Shown: positions 8,174-16,892 of the stretch, piece after piece
Layout of the letters: the number at the start of each line of letters is the position of its first letter
Position numbering within the stretch: the stretch's first letter is position 1
Assembly: GCF_020177595.1 (NCBI RefSeq)
Contig: NZ_JAHTBL010000009.1
Location: 62,001-126,000 of the forward strand
Direction: 5' to 3'
DNA from: Cognatishimia sp. MH4019
Lineage (GTDB): Bacteria; Pseudomonadota; Alphaproteobacteria; Rhodobacterales; Rhodobacteraceae
Length of the DNA stretch: 64,000 nt
Program-made: the position numbers and the translations under genes
Notes under the pieces: model-generated
What the model saw: the letters and a program-made list of their open reading frames with translations, nothing else
Told to the model about the DNA's origin: nothing
Databases searched by the model: none

Positions 8174-9112
8174 CTAGCCCGACATCAGCAAGGTGACGTG
8201 ATAAAACACGGGGGCTGCGAAAATCACGCTGTCGAGCTGGTCCAGAAAGCCGCCCTGGCCGGGGATCAGGTGGGACCAATCCTTGACCCCCTTGTCGCGC
8301 TTGATGGCGGCAAAAACGAGGTTGCCGAACATGCCCGTGACGGATGCAAGTGCTGCCATTGCGGCGGCGGCCCCGATGCCGAAGGGCGTAATCCAGCTGA
8401 GGATCGCGCCAGTGGCGGCGGCACAGGCGATGCCCGTAACCATCCCTTCAAGCGTCTTGGGCGAAAGGGTGGGCGCGATCTGGCGACGGCCAAATCGGCG
8501 ACCTGCGAAATACTCCATCAGGTCGCCGATCTGCACGACCATCACGAAGAAGACGATCAGCAGCACGGTCTGGCCGCTGTCGCCTTCGGGCTTGGTGTTG
8601 AGGAGGGCCGGGACGTGACTGATGCAGTAGACACAGATCATGAGCGCCCATTGCGTTTCCGCCACGCGGGCCAGGAAGCGGTTGTGATCGCCCCGGAGTG
8701 CGCTGACGATGGGCAGAAGCAGGAAGGCGTAGACAGGGATGAAGACGGTAAAAAGGCCTGTGAGATCGAAGCCGACAAAGACATATTGCAACGGCAGGAT
8801 GACGAAAAAGGCGAGCGCCAGCGACAGGTGATCGGCCTGCCTTTTGTCGGTGAAGGTGAGGAATTCACGCAAGGCGGCGAAGCTGGCAAACGCGAAGAGC
8901 AGCATCAGCGCGATAGGACCAAGGAGCGCTGTGATCGTGAAGAGGATCACCATGATCCACCACGACATCAGGCGGGTCAGGAAGGTTTGCACAACCGGAT
9001 TGCTGCGCCCCGGTGCGACGCGCCCGCGCAAGGCTTCGCCGACGACTGTCAGAGCGCTGAGCACCGCAACGACGCCGCCAAAAAGGTAGAGGATGTTGGT
9101 GGTGGTCTCCAT
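8174..9112 (-). CDS. Phosphatidate cytidylyltransferase (CdsA-like)
   Basis: A 312-residue polytopic membrane protein that should make CDP-diacylglycerol from phosphatidate and CTP. At least seven hydrophobic helices are visible. The C-terminal third holds the family signature: SPKTLEGMVTG, FGNLVFAAIKRDKGVKDWSHLIPGQGGFLDQLDSV, with the conserved K-R-D-K-D and D-x3-D residues. The ATG at 9110-9112 overlaps the stop of the upstream acyltransferase by one base, so the two successive steps of phospholipid synthesis are coupled. The sequence resembles the second CdsA-like group with a tyrosine/tryptophan-rich N-terminus rather than the housekeeping form, so it may be a paralogue. Confidence 0.88.
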   Translation of the reverse strand: METTTNILYLFGGVVAVLSALTVVGEALRGRVAPGRSNPVVQTFLTRLMSWWIMVILFTITALLGPIALMLLFAFASFAALREFLTFTDKRQADHLSLALAFFVILPLQYVFVGFDLTGLFTVFIPVYAFLLLPIVSALRGDHNRFLARVAETQWALMICVYCISHVPALLNTKPEGDSGQTVLLIVFFVMVVQIGDLMEYFAGRRFGRRQIAPTLSPKTLEGMVTGIACAAATGAILSWITPFGIGAAAAMAALASVTGMFGNLVFAAIKRDKGVKDWSHLIPGQGGFLDQLDSVIFAAPVFYHVTLLMSG

Positions 9113-9768
9113 CAGAGGTCCCTCTCCGGGGCGAGGGCGACCAGCGCGTCGGCGGCACGCTTGAGGAAGGCATCCTTGTCTTCGTCTTCGCCGACATGGA
9201 TCGGCGCGCCGAAGGTGACTGTGCAGATCAGGGGGAGGGGGATCACCTCGCCCTTGGGCATGATCGTGGTGAGATTGGCGACCCATGTGGGCACCAGATC
9301 GACGTCAGGGTGGGACTGGCCCATGTTGTAAAGCCCCGCGCGGAAGGGCAGCAGGGGATCGTCGGTCATGTTGCGATTGCCCTCGGGGAAGATGATGAGG
9401 CTGGAGCCTTCATCAAGCGCTTCGCGAATAGCGGCCATCGGGTCATCGGTGCGCGCTTCGGGGCGACGGTCCACCAGAACGCAGTTGAAGACCTCGGGCC
9501 CCACGAAAGCGCGCAGCTTGTTCTTGAGCCAGTAATCGGCAGCGGCGACGGGGCGGGTTTTCGCGCGCATATGGTGCGGCAGCACCGTCCAGATCATCGG
9601 CATATCGGCGTTGGAGACATGGTTGGCGAAGTAAACGCGCTGCTTGTCGACAGGTTCAATCCCGCGCCATTCGGCGCGCACGGCGGTGATGAAACGGGCG
9701 ATGAAGGCAAGCGCATGGCCGGTGAAGCGGGCGGCGATCCAGCGATAGAGGGGTGTCTGACGCGTCAT
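9112..9768 (-). CDS. 1-acyl-glycerol-3-phosphate acyltransferase (PlsC family)
   Basis: A 218-residue membrane-associated acyltransferase. The catalytic H-x4-D motif is NHVSNAD near residue 49, and the glycerophosphate-binding FPEGNRN lies near residue 127, followed by FRAGLYNMG and a PTWVANL segment. The N-terminal hydrophobic helix (HALAFIARFITAV) anchors it. It is translated just ahead of the CdsA-like gene, and the pair would turn lysophosphatidate into CDP-diacylglycerol. The start ATG at 9766-9768 has the whole family region downstream. Confidence 0.85.
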   Translation of the reverse strand: MTRQTPLYRWIAARFTGHALAFIARFITAVRAEWRGIEPVDKQRVYFANHVSNADMPMIWTVLPHHMRAKTRPVAAADYWLKNKLRAFVGPEVFNCVLVDRRPEARTDDPMAAIREALDEGSSLIIFPEGNRNMTDDPLLPFRAGLYNMGQSHPDVDLVPTWVANLTTIMPKGEVIPLPLICTVTFGAPIHVGEDEDKDAFLKRAADALVALAPERDL

Positions 9769-10108
9769 GGTGGGACGTTGGCTGACGTTGGGGCAAAAGG
9801 GAAGGGGTTTGCCAGCCTTGCGAGGGAGTTAGGCCTCTCCCTCGACCGACACCAGCGCGCGTTGGAGGAGGTGCCCGTCATGCGGCCATCACACTCATCA
9901 ATTTTTACAAACAGTGTCTCCGCCCGTTGGGGCGGACGACAGGACGGGCTGTTCGGGGTCAGTGATCGCTCCGAACGACCAATTAGGAGACCGCCGACAC
10001 ACCCTCGCCCAAAGATCACAGATGACCCAAGACCTGCAAAATGCGTGCCGTCGCGACCTTAACCTCCCGCGACGGCACGACGTGACCATCAAAGAGAAAG
10101 ACATATCA
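9769..10108. other. Intergenic region, no gene seen
   Basis: These 340 bases separate the divergent plsC-like gene and the small lipoprotein gene. The open frames here have no ribosome site or recognisable product. The right part holds an 11-bp inverted repeat (listed separately) about 30 nt before the lipoprotein ATG. Promoters for both directions are expected but none is clear enough to place. Confidence 0.6.
10045..10078 (+). repeat. 11-bp perfect inverted repeat in the lipoprotein leader
   Basis: GTGCCGTCGCG (10045-10055) is repeated as its exact reverse complement at 10068-10078, with a 12-nt spacer. No T-run follows, so it is not a standard terminator. It lies 30 nt upstream of the lipoprotein ATG, where it could fold in the transcript leader or bind a dimeric regulator. 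Confidence 0.55.
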
Positions 10109-10291
10109 ATGAAGAAACTTGCGATCCTGGCCGTTCTCGGCCTTTGTGCGTGCGAAACGCCTGCGGAGATGTCCGCGCGCACACAACTCGACGCGGCCTG
10201 CTTGGAGGGAAACCTTGACGCGTGCAAGGCTGTCCAGGAGCGGGTCTCGGCAGAGAACCAATCGATGGCGACAACGCTTTCCGGACTTTGA
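10109..10291 (+). CDS. Small lipoprotein
   Basis: A 60-residue protein starting MKKLAILAVLGLCAC, a compact lipoprotein signal whose lipobox Cys is residue 13 or 15. The mature part is about 45 residues, acidic and helical, with a short Sel1/cysteine-like stretch LDAACLEGNLDACKAVQERV (two Cys eight apart). No family is recognised. An AAAGAGAAAG stretch upstream is the likely ribosome site. It stands alone between a phospholipid operon on the other strand and the AraC gene. Confidence 0.68.
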   Translation: MKKLAILAVLGLCACETPAEMSARTQLDAACLEGNLDACKAVQERVSAENQSMATTLSGL

Positions 10292-10336
10292 GCACGAGGG
10301 CGGATCCGACAGGATCCCAGCTGATTGCATGAATAT

Positions 10337-10373
10337 TTGGGCAGCTTTCACGCAAAGCCTCCGAGCTGCCCAA
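10337..10373 (+). repeat. 10-bp inverted repeat between lipoprotein and AraC gene
   Basis: TTGGGCAGCT (10337-10346) and its exact complement AGCTGCCCAA (10364-10373) flank a 17-nt loop, 45 nt after the lipoprotein stop. It has no T-run. It may end or protect the lipoprotein transcript, or be an operator for the AraC gene that starts 140 nt later. Confidence 0.45.
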
Positions 10374-10515
10374 GCCCAAACGGCTCTCGCAGATGCGGAT
10401 CACGCTCATGCGCAGGGGTGTCAATTGTGACCCGAGACCTGGCGCCCGGGATTGAACAACCGCTGCGCGCGGGGCACATCCGTTTCGAAGACAAAAAAGG
10501 TTGGATGGCTGCCGA

Positions 10516-11673
10516 ATGACATTGGACATTTCCATCAGCATCGTCACGGCAGGCATCTGTCTGTTCTGCGCGCATCTTCTGCTGCTCAAGCGCACAGACA
10601 CTGGGGTCTATCTGCCGCTGGCTTTGATGTTCCTGTTTCAGAGCGTCTCCATGGGCGTCACCGCGCTGGCAGAGACGTTTGATCCCGACAGTGTCGGCCT
10701 CCTGTTCCGGCTCAGCGTTCTTGTTGCGGCCCTCGACATCACCCTTCCGTTTCTTCTTTGGGTCTATGTGCGGGCGCTGACAACAGAAGGCCAACCGGAC
10801 GCGATCCCGAAATTGCGGTATCACGTGATCCCGATTGTTCTGGTGACTCTGGCATTCTGGTCGCTGTTGTTTCTGCCGGACGGTTTTGCGGAGACGGAAT
10901 TCGACGATGATGACCAGCGTATCGTGGGATTTGTCGCCATTGCGCTGGCGGCTCTGCTTGCGGATTTCGCCTTCAAGGCGATGATCGCAACTTACATTCT
11001 GCTGATCGCCCGCCGCCTGATGGCTTATCGGACCCGGCTCAAGGACGTGTTTGCCAGCACGGAGAACCGAGAGCTGACATGGATATGGGTGATCCTGATT
11101 TGTATGACGTTCTATCTTTTCGTGAACATTGCCTTCACCCTATCTGTCTTGTCGGGTCTTTTTGCAGAAAACGCCTATGCGACCTGGTTGCCGACACTGC
11201 ACAGCATGGCTTTGTTGGGCTTGTTCTGGGCCCTTGGTATTTGGGGATTGCGACAGCGGCCAGGCTTGATCCGCCAGCCGGTGATCATGCCGCCCGAGCC
11301 AGATCAGCCGCAGCCGCGAAAATACGAGAAATCCGCGCTTGATGATGATCGCCTGCAACGCATCGCCCGCAAGGTCGAGGCCGCGATGGCGGAGGACCTT
11401 CTTTACCGAGATCCGAACCTGTCACTTTGGGATTTGGCAAAGCATATCGGCGTCACGTCTCATTACATTTCCCAAGCTCTGAACACGCATATGAGCAAGA
11501 GTTTCTTTGATCTTGTGAATGGCTGGCGGATCAAGGAGGCGATCGAACAGCTGAACACAACTGATGAGACGATCCTTGTGATTGCCTATGATGTCGGCTT
11601 CAACTCCCGCTCGGCGTTTTACAAAGCGTTCAAACGCGAGACTGGGAAAACCCCTTCCGATCTTAGAAAGTAG
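10516..11673 (+). CDS. AraC-family regulator with seven-helix membrane sensor
   Basis: A 385-residue protein in two parts. Residues 1 to about 240 contain seven hydrophobic helices (near 4-24, 33-53, 64-92, 108-126, 139-172, 195-224 and 231-250). The C-terminal 100 residues are an AraC/XylS double helix-turn-helix: DLAKHIGVTSHYISQALN is the first helix pair and IAYDVGFNSRSAFYKAFKRETGKTPSDLRK the conserved second. The design is a membrane-bound receptor joined directly to a DNA-binding domain. The ATG at 10516 is used; only a weak purine site precedes it. The ligand and targets are unknown. Confidence 0.85.
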   Translation: MTLDISISIVTAGICLFCAHLLLLKRTDTGVYLPLALMFLFQSVSMGVTALAETFDPDSVGLLFRLSVLVAALDITLPFLLWVYVRALTTEGQPDAIPKLRYHVIPIVLVTLAFWSLLFLPDGFAETEFDDDDQRIVGFVAIALAALLADFAFKAMIATYILLIARRLMAYRTRLKDVFASTENRELTWIWVILICMTFYLFVNIAFTLSVLSGLFAENAYATWLPTLHSMALLGLFWALGIWGLRQRPGLIRQPVIMPPEPDQPQPRKYEKSALDDDRLQRIARKVEAAMAEDLLYRDPNLSLWDLAKHIGVTSHYISQALNTHMSKSFFDLVNGWRIKEAIEQLNTTDETILVIAYDVGFNSRSAFYKAFKRETGKTPSDLRK

Positions 11674-11693
11674 TGGTCGGCGATGCCCACAGC

Positions 11694-12707
11694 CTAAGCC
11701 CCGTAATACTCTCGATACCAGTCCACGAACCGCCTGACCCCTTCGCGGATATCCATTTCCGGCTTATATCCCGTCAGTTCTTCCAGCAGGGTTGTGTCGG
11801 CCCAGGTGGCTTGGACGTCGCCGGGTTGCATCTCCATGTAGATCTTCTCGGCGGGTTTGCCGACGGCGGCTTCGATCGCTTCGATGAAGTCCATCAGCTT
11901 CACCGGATCGGCGTTGCCGATGTTGACCGCGCGCCACGGGGCGACGGGGCTGAGGCTGTCGTATTCCGGGATCTCGTCGGCAGACGCAGGGCGTTCTGGG
12001 ACGGCGTCGACCAGCAGGCGGATGCCGTTCACGAGGTCATCAATATAGGTGAAGTCGCGCATCATGTCGCCGTGGTTGAAGACCTTGATCGGGCGGCCTT
12101 CGAAGACGGCTGAGGTGAAGAGATACGGCGCCATGTCGGGGCGGCCCCACGGTCCGTAGACGGTGAAAAAGCGAAACATGGTGATCGGCAGGTCGTAGAG
12201 ATGGGCGTAGGAATGGGCCATCGCCTCGTTCGCCTTCTTGGTGGCGGCGTAGAAGCTCATCTGGGTATCAACCTTGTGGGTCTCGCCATAGGGCATTTCG
12301 GTGTTCGCGCCGTAAACGGACGAGGTGGAGGCGAGCAGCATATGGCGGGGCGGGAAGGCGCGGGCGGCTTCAAGCAGTTCGAACGTGCCGACGAGGTTGG
12401 CCTCCACATAAGCGCGCGGGTTTTCGATGGAGTAGCGCACACCGGCTTGGGCGGCGAGATGCACGACAATCTCGGGGCGGTGCTTGTCGAAAAGCTCCAT
12501 CAGCAGACCGAGGTCTTCGAGCTTGCCGTGAATGGGGGTGAAGCCCTCGGTTTGGTTCAGGTTCGCCTCGCGCCGCTCTTTCAGCTTGGGGTCGTAGTAA
12601 TCGTTCAGACTGTCGAGCCCGATTACGTTCCAGCCTTCATCCAGAAGGCGGCGGGCGACTGACGATCCGATAAACCCGGCGGAGCCGGTGACAAGAGCGG
12701 TGGGCAT
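11694..12707 (-). CDS. UDP-glucuronate 4-epimerase (NAD-dependent)
   Basis: A 337-residue extended SDR enzyme that should interconvert UDP-glucuronate and UDP-galacturonate for surface polysaccharide. The NAD-binding VTGSAGFIGSSVARRLL is at residues 6-22, HLAAQAGVRYSIENP near residue 83, catalytic Ser in STSSVYG and Tyr-x3-Lys as YAATKK. MFRFFTVYGPWGRPDMA near residue 176 is characteristic of the glucuronate epimerase branch. The ATG at 12705-12707 gives the usual length. It is a single gene, separated from the EPS locus. Confidence 0.9.
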   Translation of the reverse strand: MPTALVTGSAGFIGSSVARRLLDEGWNVIGLDSLNDYYDPKLKERREANLNQTEGFTPIHGKLEDLGLLMELFDKHRPEIVVHLAAQAGVRYSIENPRAYVEANLVGTFELLEAARAFPPRHMLLASTSSVYGANTEMPYGETHKVDTQMSFYAATKKANEAMAHSYAHLYDLPITMFRFFTVYGPWGRPDMAPYLFTSAVFEGRPIKVFNHGDMMRDFTYIDDLVNGIRLLVDAVPERPASADEIPEYDSLSPVAPWRAVNIGNADPVKLMDFIEAIEAAVGKPAEKIYMEMQPGDVQATWADTTLLEELTGYKPEMDIREGVRRFVDWYREYYGA

Positions 12708-13022
12708 GGGGCGTGTCCTTTGCTTTGGCCTTTGGATGCCGCCTGCCGCAAGAGCTGTCCAGATCGAATTGCGTGCAATGCTCGGTTTTGACACAGAAAT
12801 CAGCTGTGGTGATGCGCGCATGAGCGTCGTGCACCGCGTGCCTAGTGCATTGACACCAGAGTAGCGCCCGCCACGCGCTCAAATCACTGTGACCCCGCAG
12901 GGACCTCTGCAAGAATCGTTGATTTGCGGTATCTTGGCTGCCAACATAGCTTCCAGAGCACTGGCTTGGGGAAGACAGGTTCGACGCCATCGGCGACACT
13001 CCGGTTTCTTTCCACGGCATAT
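12708..13022. other. Divergent intergenic region
   Basis: About 315 bases between the UDP-glucuronate epimerase and the start of the PQQ dehydrogenase frame. Small open frames here lack ribosome sites and resemblance to proteins. A degenerate GCCTAGTG sequence at 12840-12847 lies 133 nt upstream of the epimerase start and is weakly like the element described at 36256 and 46123. Confidence 0.45.
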
Positions 13023-14771
13023 GTGCCGGGTTTTATATTTGAGTTTTCAGGCCTTCAGATTTTTTCTGATCACAGGGCCACATTTTTTTGCAGAGCGTTT
13101 CGTTTTTCATCGGAATGCGGTCAATTCATTTTCCAAAGGCTCGAAAGGGGTCTTGTCATCGTACGTTTTCTGGGAATTTCACTGCTCGCCTTGATCGTCG
13201 CCACCGGGGGTTTTGCCTTCGGGATGTATTCAACGATCAAGAAAAACGCCGTCTTCGAAGGGATCGTGTCATTTGTGCGGGATGCGCGTGACACGATACG
13301 CCCTGCCGCGGCCGACGAGATCGTCATGCTTGATTTCGCGGATCGGTCGCTTCTGGACACCAATCGGCTGCCCTTCCGCAAGAAAGAGATCCGGGTCTCG
13401 ATAGAAGAAGGGCAACAGCAGCAGCTTGTGGCGGTCGTCAAGACAAGTGACACCGAAGCGCTGGTCGTGTCACAAAAAGGGTTGCTTTTCACGCTGTCGC
13501 CGCGTGCGTGCGACAGCACGGATTGTATGGTGCCGGCGGGGCGGTTGATGCGGGAGGACGGCTCGGCCTTGAACGATATCTATGACGTGCTGATGGTGCC
13601 GACGGCGCAGGGTCAGGCGTTCTACGTCTCGTTCGGGCAAGAGCGGCCATCGGACAATACCAAGGCATTCTATCTGGCGCGGGTGAGCTTGCAGGCCGAT
13701 CGCGCGCCTGAGGCGCGTTACAGCGTCGATGATGTCGTCTTTGAAAGCACGTCCTTCACGTTGGATAACGGACATGCCCATGTTTCTGCAGGGGGTGGGC
13801 TGGCCTATGACCCTGATGGCAACCGTATTCTGATGACCATCGGTGATTTCGGGTTGAACGGGTATGCCAATCGCTTTGTCGGGGATCTGCCCCCGGCGCA
13901 GGACCCGCAAAGCGATCTGGGCAAAGTTCATGCGATCGATCTGGCGACCGGCGAGAGTACGGTTGTCAGTACGGGGCATCGCAACCCGCAAGGTTTGGTG
14001 CGCACGCAGGCTGGCGATCTGATCTCGACCGAGCATGGGCCGAAGGGCGGTGACGAGGTCAACATCATCCGCACCGGCAAAAACTATGGCTGGCCCTATG
14101 TGACGCTTGGCACGCTTTACGAGCGCTACGTTTTTCCGCAGGCACCGTTGGATGATGGCACGCCCCATGGCGGGTACGAAGCGCCGATGACGGCCTTTGT
14201 GCCCTCAATCGGGATCAGCGCGCTGACAGAGGCACAAGACCTGCATCCCGCTTGGGATGGTGACCTGCTGATCGGGTCGCTCAAAGCGCAGTCGCTGTTT
14301 CGGCTGCGCCCGCTGGGGGCGGGGCATTACATCGAGGAAATCCATATCGGTGATCGCATTCGCGATATCGAGATCGTCGACGGCGTGCTGTTGATGTCGT
14401 CGGATGCGGGCAAGCTGCTGATGCTTGAGCCGTTCGAGGATGTGCAAAGCGTAGGCACCGGGATCGGGTTGATCGCCAACAAGAACGCGCTGTCGCAATG
14501 TGCGCAGTGCCACAGTATCGGCAGTCCGCGATCTAACGAATTTGCGCCGCATCTGGTGAACGTCTATTCGCGGCAAGTGGCCTCCCTGACCGATTATGAC
14601 GGCTATTCCGACGCGTTGAAGGCACGCCATGACGAGGTCTGGAACGAGGAAAGCCTGCGGGCGTTTCTGTCGGATCCGCAAGGCTATGCGCCGGGCAGCG
14701 GCATGCCGTCGGTCGCACTGTCAGATGCGGAGCTGGACGAGATTATCGAGCTGTTGCCGTTGGTACGCTGA
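13023..14771 (+). CDS. PQQ-dependent sugar dehydrogenase fused to cytochrome c
   Basis: A two-domain periplasmic oxidoreductase. After one membrane anchor (FLGISLLALIVATGGFAFG), a six-bladed glucose/sorbosone dehydrogenase-type propeller follows, with the family motifs TGHRNPQGL, TEHGPKGGDEVN and GKNYGWPYVT that bind PQQ and the substrate. The C-terminal 110 residues are a class I cytochrome c: CAQCHS binds haem and the Met of GSGMPSV is the likely second ligand. Electrons from sugar oxidation would pass inside one chain to the respiratory chain. The start is doubtful: no ATG precedes the anchor in frame; the GTG at 13023 is a guess, a TTG at 12924 is possible, and the 13020-13140 stretch is AT-rich and looks non-coding. 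Confidence 0.78.
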   Translation: MPGFIFEFSGLQIFSDHRATFFCRAFRFSSECGQFIFQRLERGLVIVRFLGISLLALIVATGGFAFGMYSTIKKNAVFEGIVSFVRDARDTIRPAAADEIVMLDFADRSLLDTNRLPFRKKEIRVSIEEGQQQQLVAVVKTSDTEALVVSQKGLLFTLSPRACDSTDCMVPAGRLMREDGSALNDIYDVLMVPTAQGQAFYVSFGQERPSDNTKAFYLARVSLQADRAPEARYSVDDVVFESTSFTLDNGHAHVSAGGGLAYDPDGNRILMTIGDFGLNGYANRFVGDLPPAQDPQSDLGKVHAIDLATGESTVVSTGHRNPQGLVRTQAGDLISTEHGPKGGDEVNIIRTGKNYGWPYVTLGTLYERYVFPQAPLDDGTPHGGYEAPMTAFVPSIGISALTEAQDLHPAWDGDLLIGSLKAQSLFRLRPLGAGHYIEEIHIGDRIRDIEIVDGVLLMSSDAGKLLMLEPFEDVQSVGTGIGLIANKNALSQCAQCHSIGSPRSNEFAPHLVNVYSRQVASLTDYDGYSDALKARHDEVWNEESLRAFLSDPQGYAPGSGMPSVALSDAELDEIIELLPLVR

Positions 14772-14787
14772 CAGTCGCGTGGACGGC

Positions 14788-15522
14788 TTAGCCGCGATGG
14801 GTCAGCAGGGATTGCCACGAATTGGTGGAGCCCAGCTGGCAATAGATTGCCCCAAGCGCCCCGGCCTTGCGCAGGGCTAGAAACCCCTCATCCGGCATGT
14901 CGTTCAACTTGGCCTCGTCAATGCCCATAAAGCCCGAAATGTTATGCGTCTCGCCACCGGGGAGCGTGATCTTGGAGGTCTGCTCGGTCATCAGGTCATG
15001 TTCGTTGATCAGCGCGACCATGGCTTTGGTCGTGTTGAACATCGTCTGGTATTCCTCGCAGAAGGTGATCGCGTTCCGTGTCAGCTCGGTCGGTTCGTCC
15101 TCCGCGAAAAGCGGGTTCGCGCCTTCGGTTTGTGTCGTGGTGACCGATGTGGCCTCGGTGTCGATGCATAGGGTCAGACGTTCGTCGCCTTCGTTCCCGG
15201 CCAGAACGAAGGGGTAGCGGCGCACATAGGCGGGGATGTAATGCCCTTCGGCCCAGCGGCCGTCCTCCCCGATAAAGACGTTCTCGCCGCTTTTGAGGCC
15301 GGTTAGCGCAAGGGGCATGTTGCCCGCCCCCGCAAAGACAATGGGATACGATCGCATCGCTTGCGGCATCTCGGCGGCCATCAGCGGGATCGCGTTCGCC
15401 TCTGCGGCGAAGCTGTAATCGTTGCTGGGGTTCAGGGCCAGATCGGCATGGGTGTCTTTCGAAAGCCCTTCGGGGCTTTTATAGAACATCGGGAGCGCGT
15501 CTGAGCTGTCTGCCTCGGTCAT
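14788..15522 (-). CDS. SapC family protein
   Basis: A 244-residue cytoplasmic protein of the SapC family, named from S-layer and surface-protein secretion loci. Typical stretches are DYSFAAEANAIPLMAAEMPQA near residue 34, YPIVFA, ALTGLKSGENVFI, YIPAYVRRYPFVLA and the acidic LCIDTEA. The fold and reaction are not known to me. It lies 77 nt downstream of the type I secretion genes on the same strand, which fits a helper role in export of an RTX-type or surface protein; that role is inferred from gene order. Confidence 0.85.
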   Translation of the reverse strand: MTEADSSDALPMFYKSPEGLSKDTHADLALNPSNDYSFAAEANAIPLMAAEMPQAMRSYPIVFAGAGNMPLALTGLKSGENVFIGEDGRWAEGHYIPAYVRRYPFVLAGNEGDERLTLCIDTEATSVTTTQTEGANPLFAEDEPTELTRNAITFCEEYQTMFNTTKAMVALINEHDLMTEQTSKITLPGGETHNISGFMGIDEAKLNDMPDEGFLALRKAGALGAIYCQLGSTNSWQSLLTHRG

Positions 15523-15599
15523 GCCTGTCTTTCTGATGCTTCGTTGCCTGTGATCTGCATCTGAGGGGCGGGGCCGCGCGGTGTCAAGCGCCGCAAGGG

Positions 15600-16892
15600 T
15601 TACTCGCGAAAGGCACGGGCGAAATAATCGGTCAGCGGCTTCGTCAGATAGGCAAGTGGCGTGCGGGCGCCTGTCTGGAAGAAGGTTAGCACAGGCATGC
15701 CGGGGCCGATGCGAAGGGCGCCAAGGCGGACAAGTTCGTGGGCGTCCGGGGTGATGCGCGCGGTGAAATAGGGCTGGCCGGTGGTTGGATCGACAAGGCT
15801 GTCGGCGGACAGATCGGTGACGCGGCCTTCGATGTGGGGCGTCTGACCCTGATCGAGCGCGGTGAAGTGAAGGGTCGCTAGCTGCCCGATGCGCACTTGA
15901 TCCACCTGTTCCGGCGTGATCCGCGCGTCAACAAGCAGCGGTTGGTTTTCAGGCACCACATGCAGGATCGCAGAGGCCGGGGCGATAACCGCCCCTGTCG
16001 CGAAAACCTGACTGTCAAGGATGCGGCCAGCGACCGGGCTGCGCAACTGCATCCGCGACAGGCGATCGCGCAGGGCGATGCGGCGTTCGTCCAACTCGAT
16101 CTGCTGGGCTTGCAGATCACGCAGGCGCGCGATGGCGTCTTCGCGGTGACTGCTGGCCAGGCCAAGTGCGTCCAGTTCCAGACTGGCGCGTTCTGCGCGG
16201 AACTGGGCAATGTCTGCGGTGAGGCGGCCAATCTCCCCGGACAGGCGCGCGCTTTCGCGGCGCAATGCGGAAAGCCGCCCGGCCTGCGCAAGACCGCGCG
16301 ACAGAAGGCTGCTCTGATCTGCGATATCGGCGGAAACCAGTGTTTGCTGAACCTTAAGCGCGGCCAGTTGTGCCTTGGTGCCGTCGATCCGGTTGGCGAT
16401 CTGGCGGCTTTGTTCATGCACTTGCGCGATTTGTTGAGACAGCGTCGTGCGGCGCGCTGTGAAAAGGCGCACCTGTCCTGCCATTTGATCATGGGCGGCC
16501 GCGTTCGCAGCGGCGTGGTGGATCAAAGTCGCCGGAAAGGCGATGCTGTTCGCGTTGTCCCGCTCGGCCATAAGGCGGGCCGTGCGGGCGCGGATTTCGA
16601 AAAGCTGTCCTTCGACGATGCTCAGTTCTGATCGTAGCGGGCCGTCATCCAAGCGCAGGACGACCTCCCCCGCGGCGACACGTGCCCCATCGCGCGCCAG
16701 AATGGCGGCGACGACACCGCCTTCGGGGTGTTGCACGATCTGGCGATGCCCTTCGACGACCACAGTGCCGGAGGCGATGACCGCGCCTGAAATTTGCGCA
16801 CTGATTGACCACAAGCCGAGCCCGCCCACGAGAATGAATAGAGCGGCAAGTCCGATCAGGATCGAGCGTCGGGGGGACCAGCAAGGGGTCAT
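15600..16892 (-). CDS. Type I secretion periplasmic adaptor (HlyD/PrtE family)
   Basis: A 430-residue membrane-fusion protein linking the ABC exporter to an outer-membrane channel. It has one N-terminal anchor (near residues 12-33), a lipoyl-like half starting [25 protein letters not shown], about 180 residues of alternating heptads forming a long coiled-coil hairpin, and the second lipoyl/beta-barrel part ([21 protein letters not shown]). The C-terminal [23 protein letters not shown] is the usual PrtE ending. The ATG at 16890-16892 overlaps the stop of the ABC gene. No TolC-type gene is found in the window. Confidence 0.9.
   Translation of the reverse strand: MTPCWSPRRSILIGLAALFILVGGLGLWSISAQISGAVIASGTVVVEGHRQIVQHPEGGVVAAILARDGARVAAGEVVLRLDDGPLRSELSIVEGQLFEIRARTARLMAERDNANSIAFPATLIHHAAANAAAHDQMAGQVRLFTARRTTLSQQIAQVHEQSRQIANRIDGTKAQLAALKVQQTLVSADIADQSSLLSRGLAQAGRLSALRRESARLSGEIGRLTADIAQFRAERASLELDALGLASSHREDAIARLRDLQAQQIELDERRIALRDRLSRMQLRSPVAGRILDSQVFATGAVIAPASAILHVVPENQPLLVDARITPEQVDQVRIGQLATLHFTALDQGQTPHIEGRVTDLSADSLVDPTTGQPYFTARITPDAHELVRLGALRIGPGMPVLTFFQTGARTPLAYLTKPLTDYFARAFRE

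Noticed and set aside
8198-9331. 377-codon plus-strand frame rich in Glu/Asp/His/Gly
   Set aside because: It is antisense to the CdsA-like gene; its odd composition comes from reading codons for hydrophobic residues backwards.
10431-10480. tRNA-like sequence with GGGATTGAACAACC
   Set aside because: No acceptor stem or cloverleaf can be built around it.
12840-12847. GCCTAGTG 133 nt upstream of the UDP-glucuronate epimerase as a third copy of the element
   Set aside because: Only the palindrome core is partly matched and the other blocks are absent or poor; the equal distance to the start may be chance.
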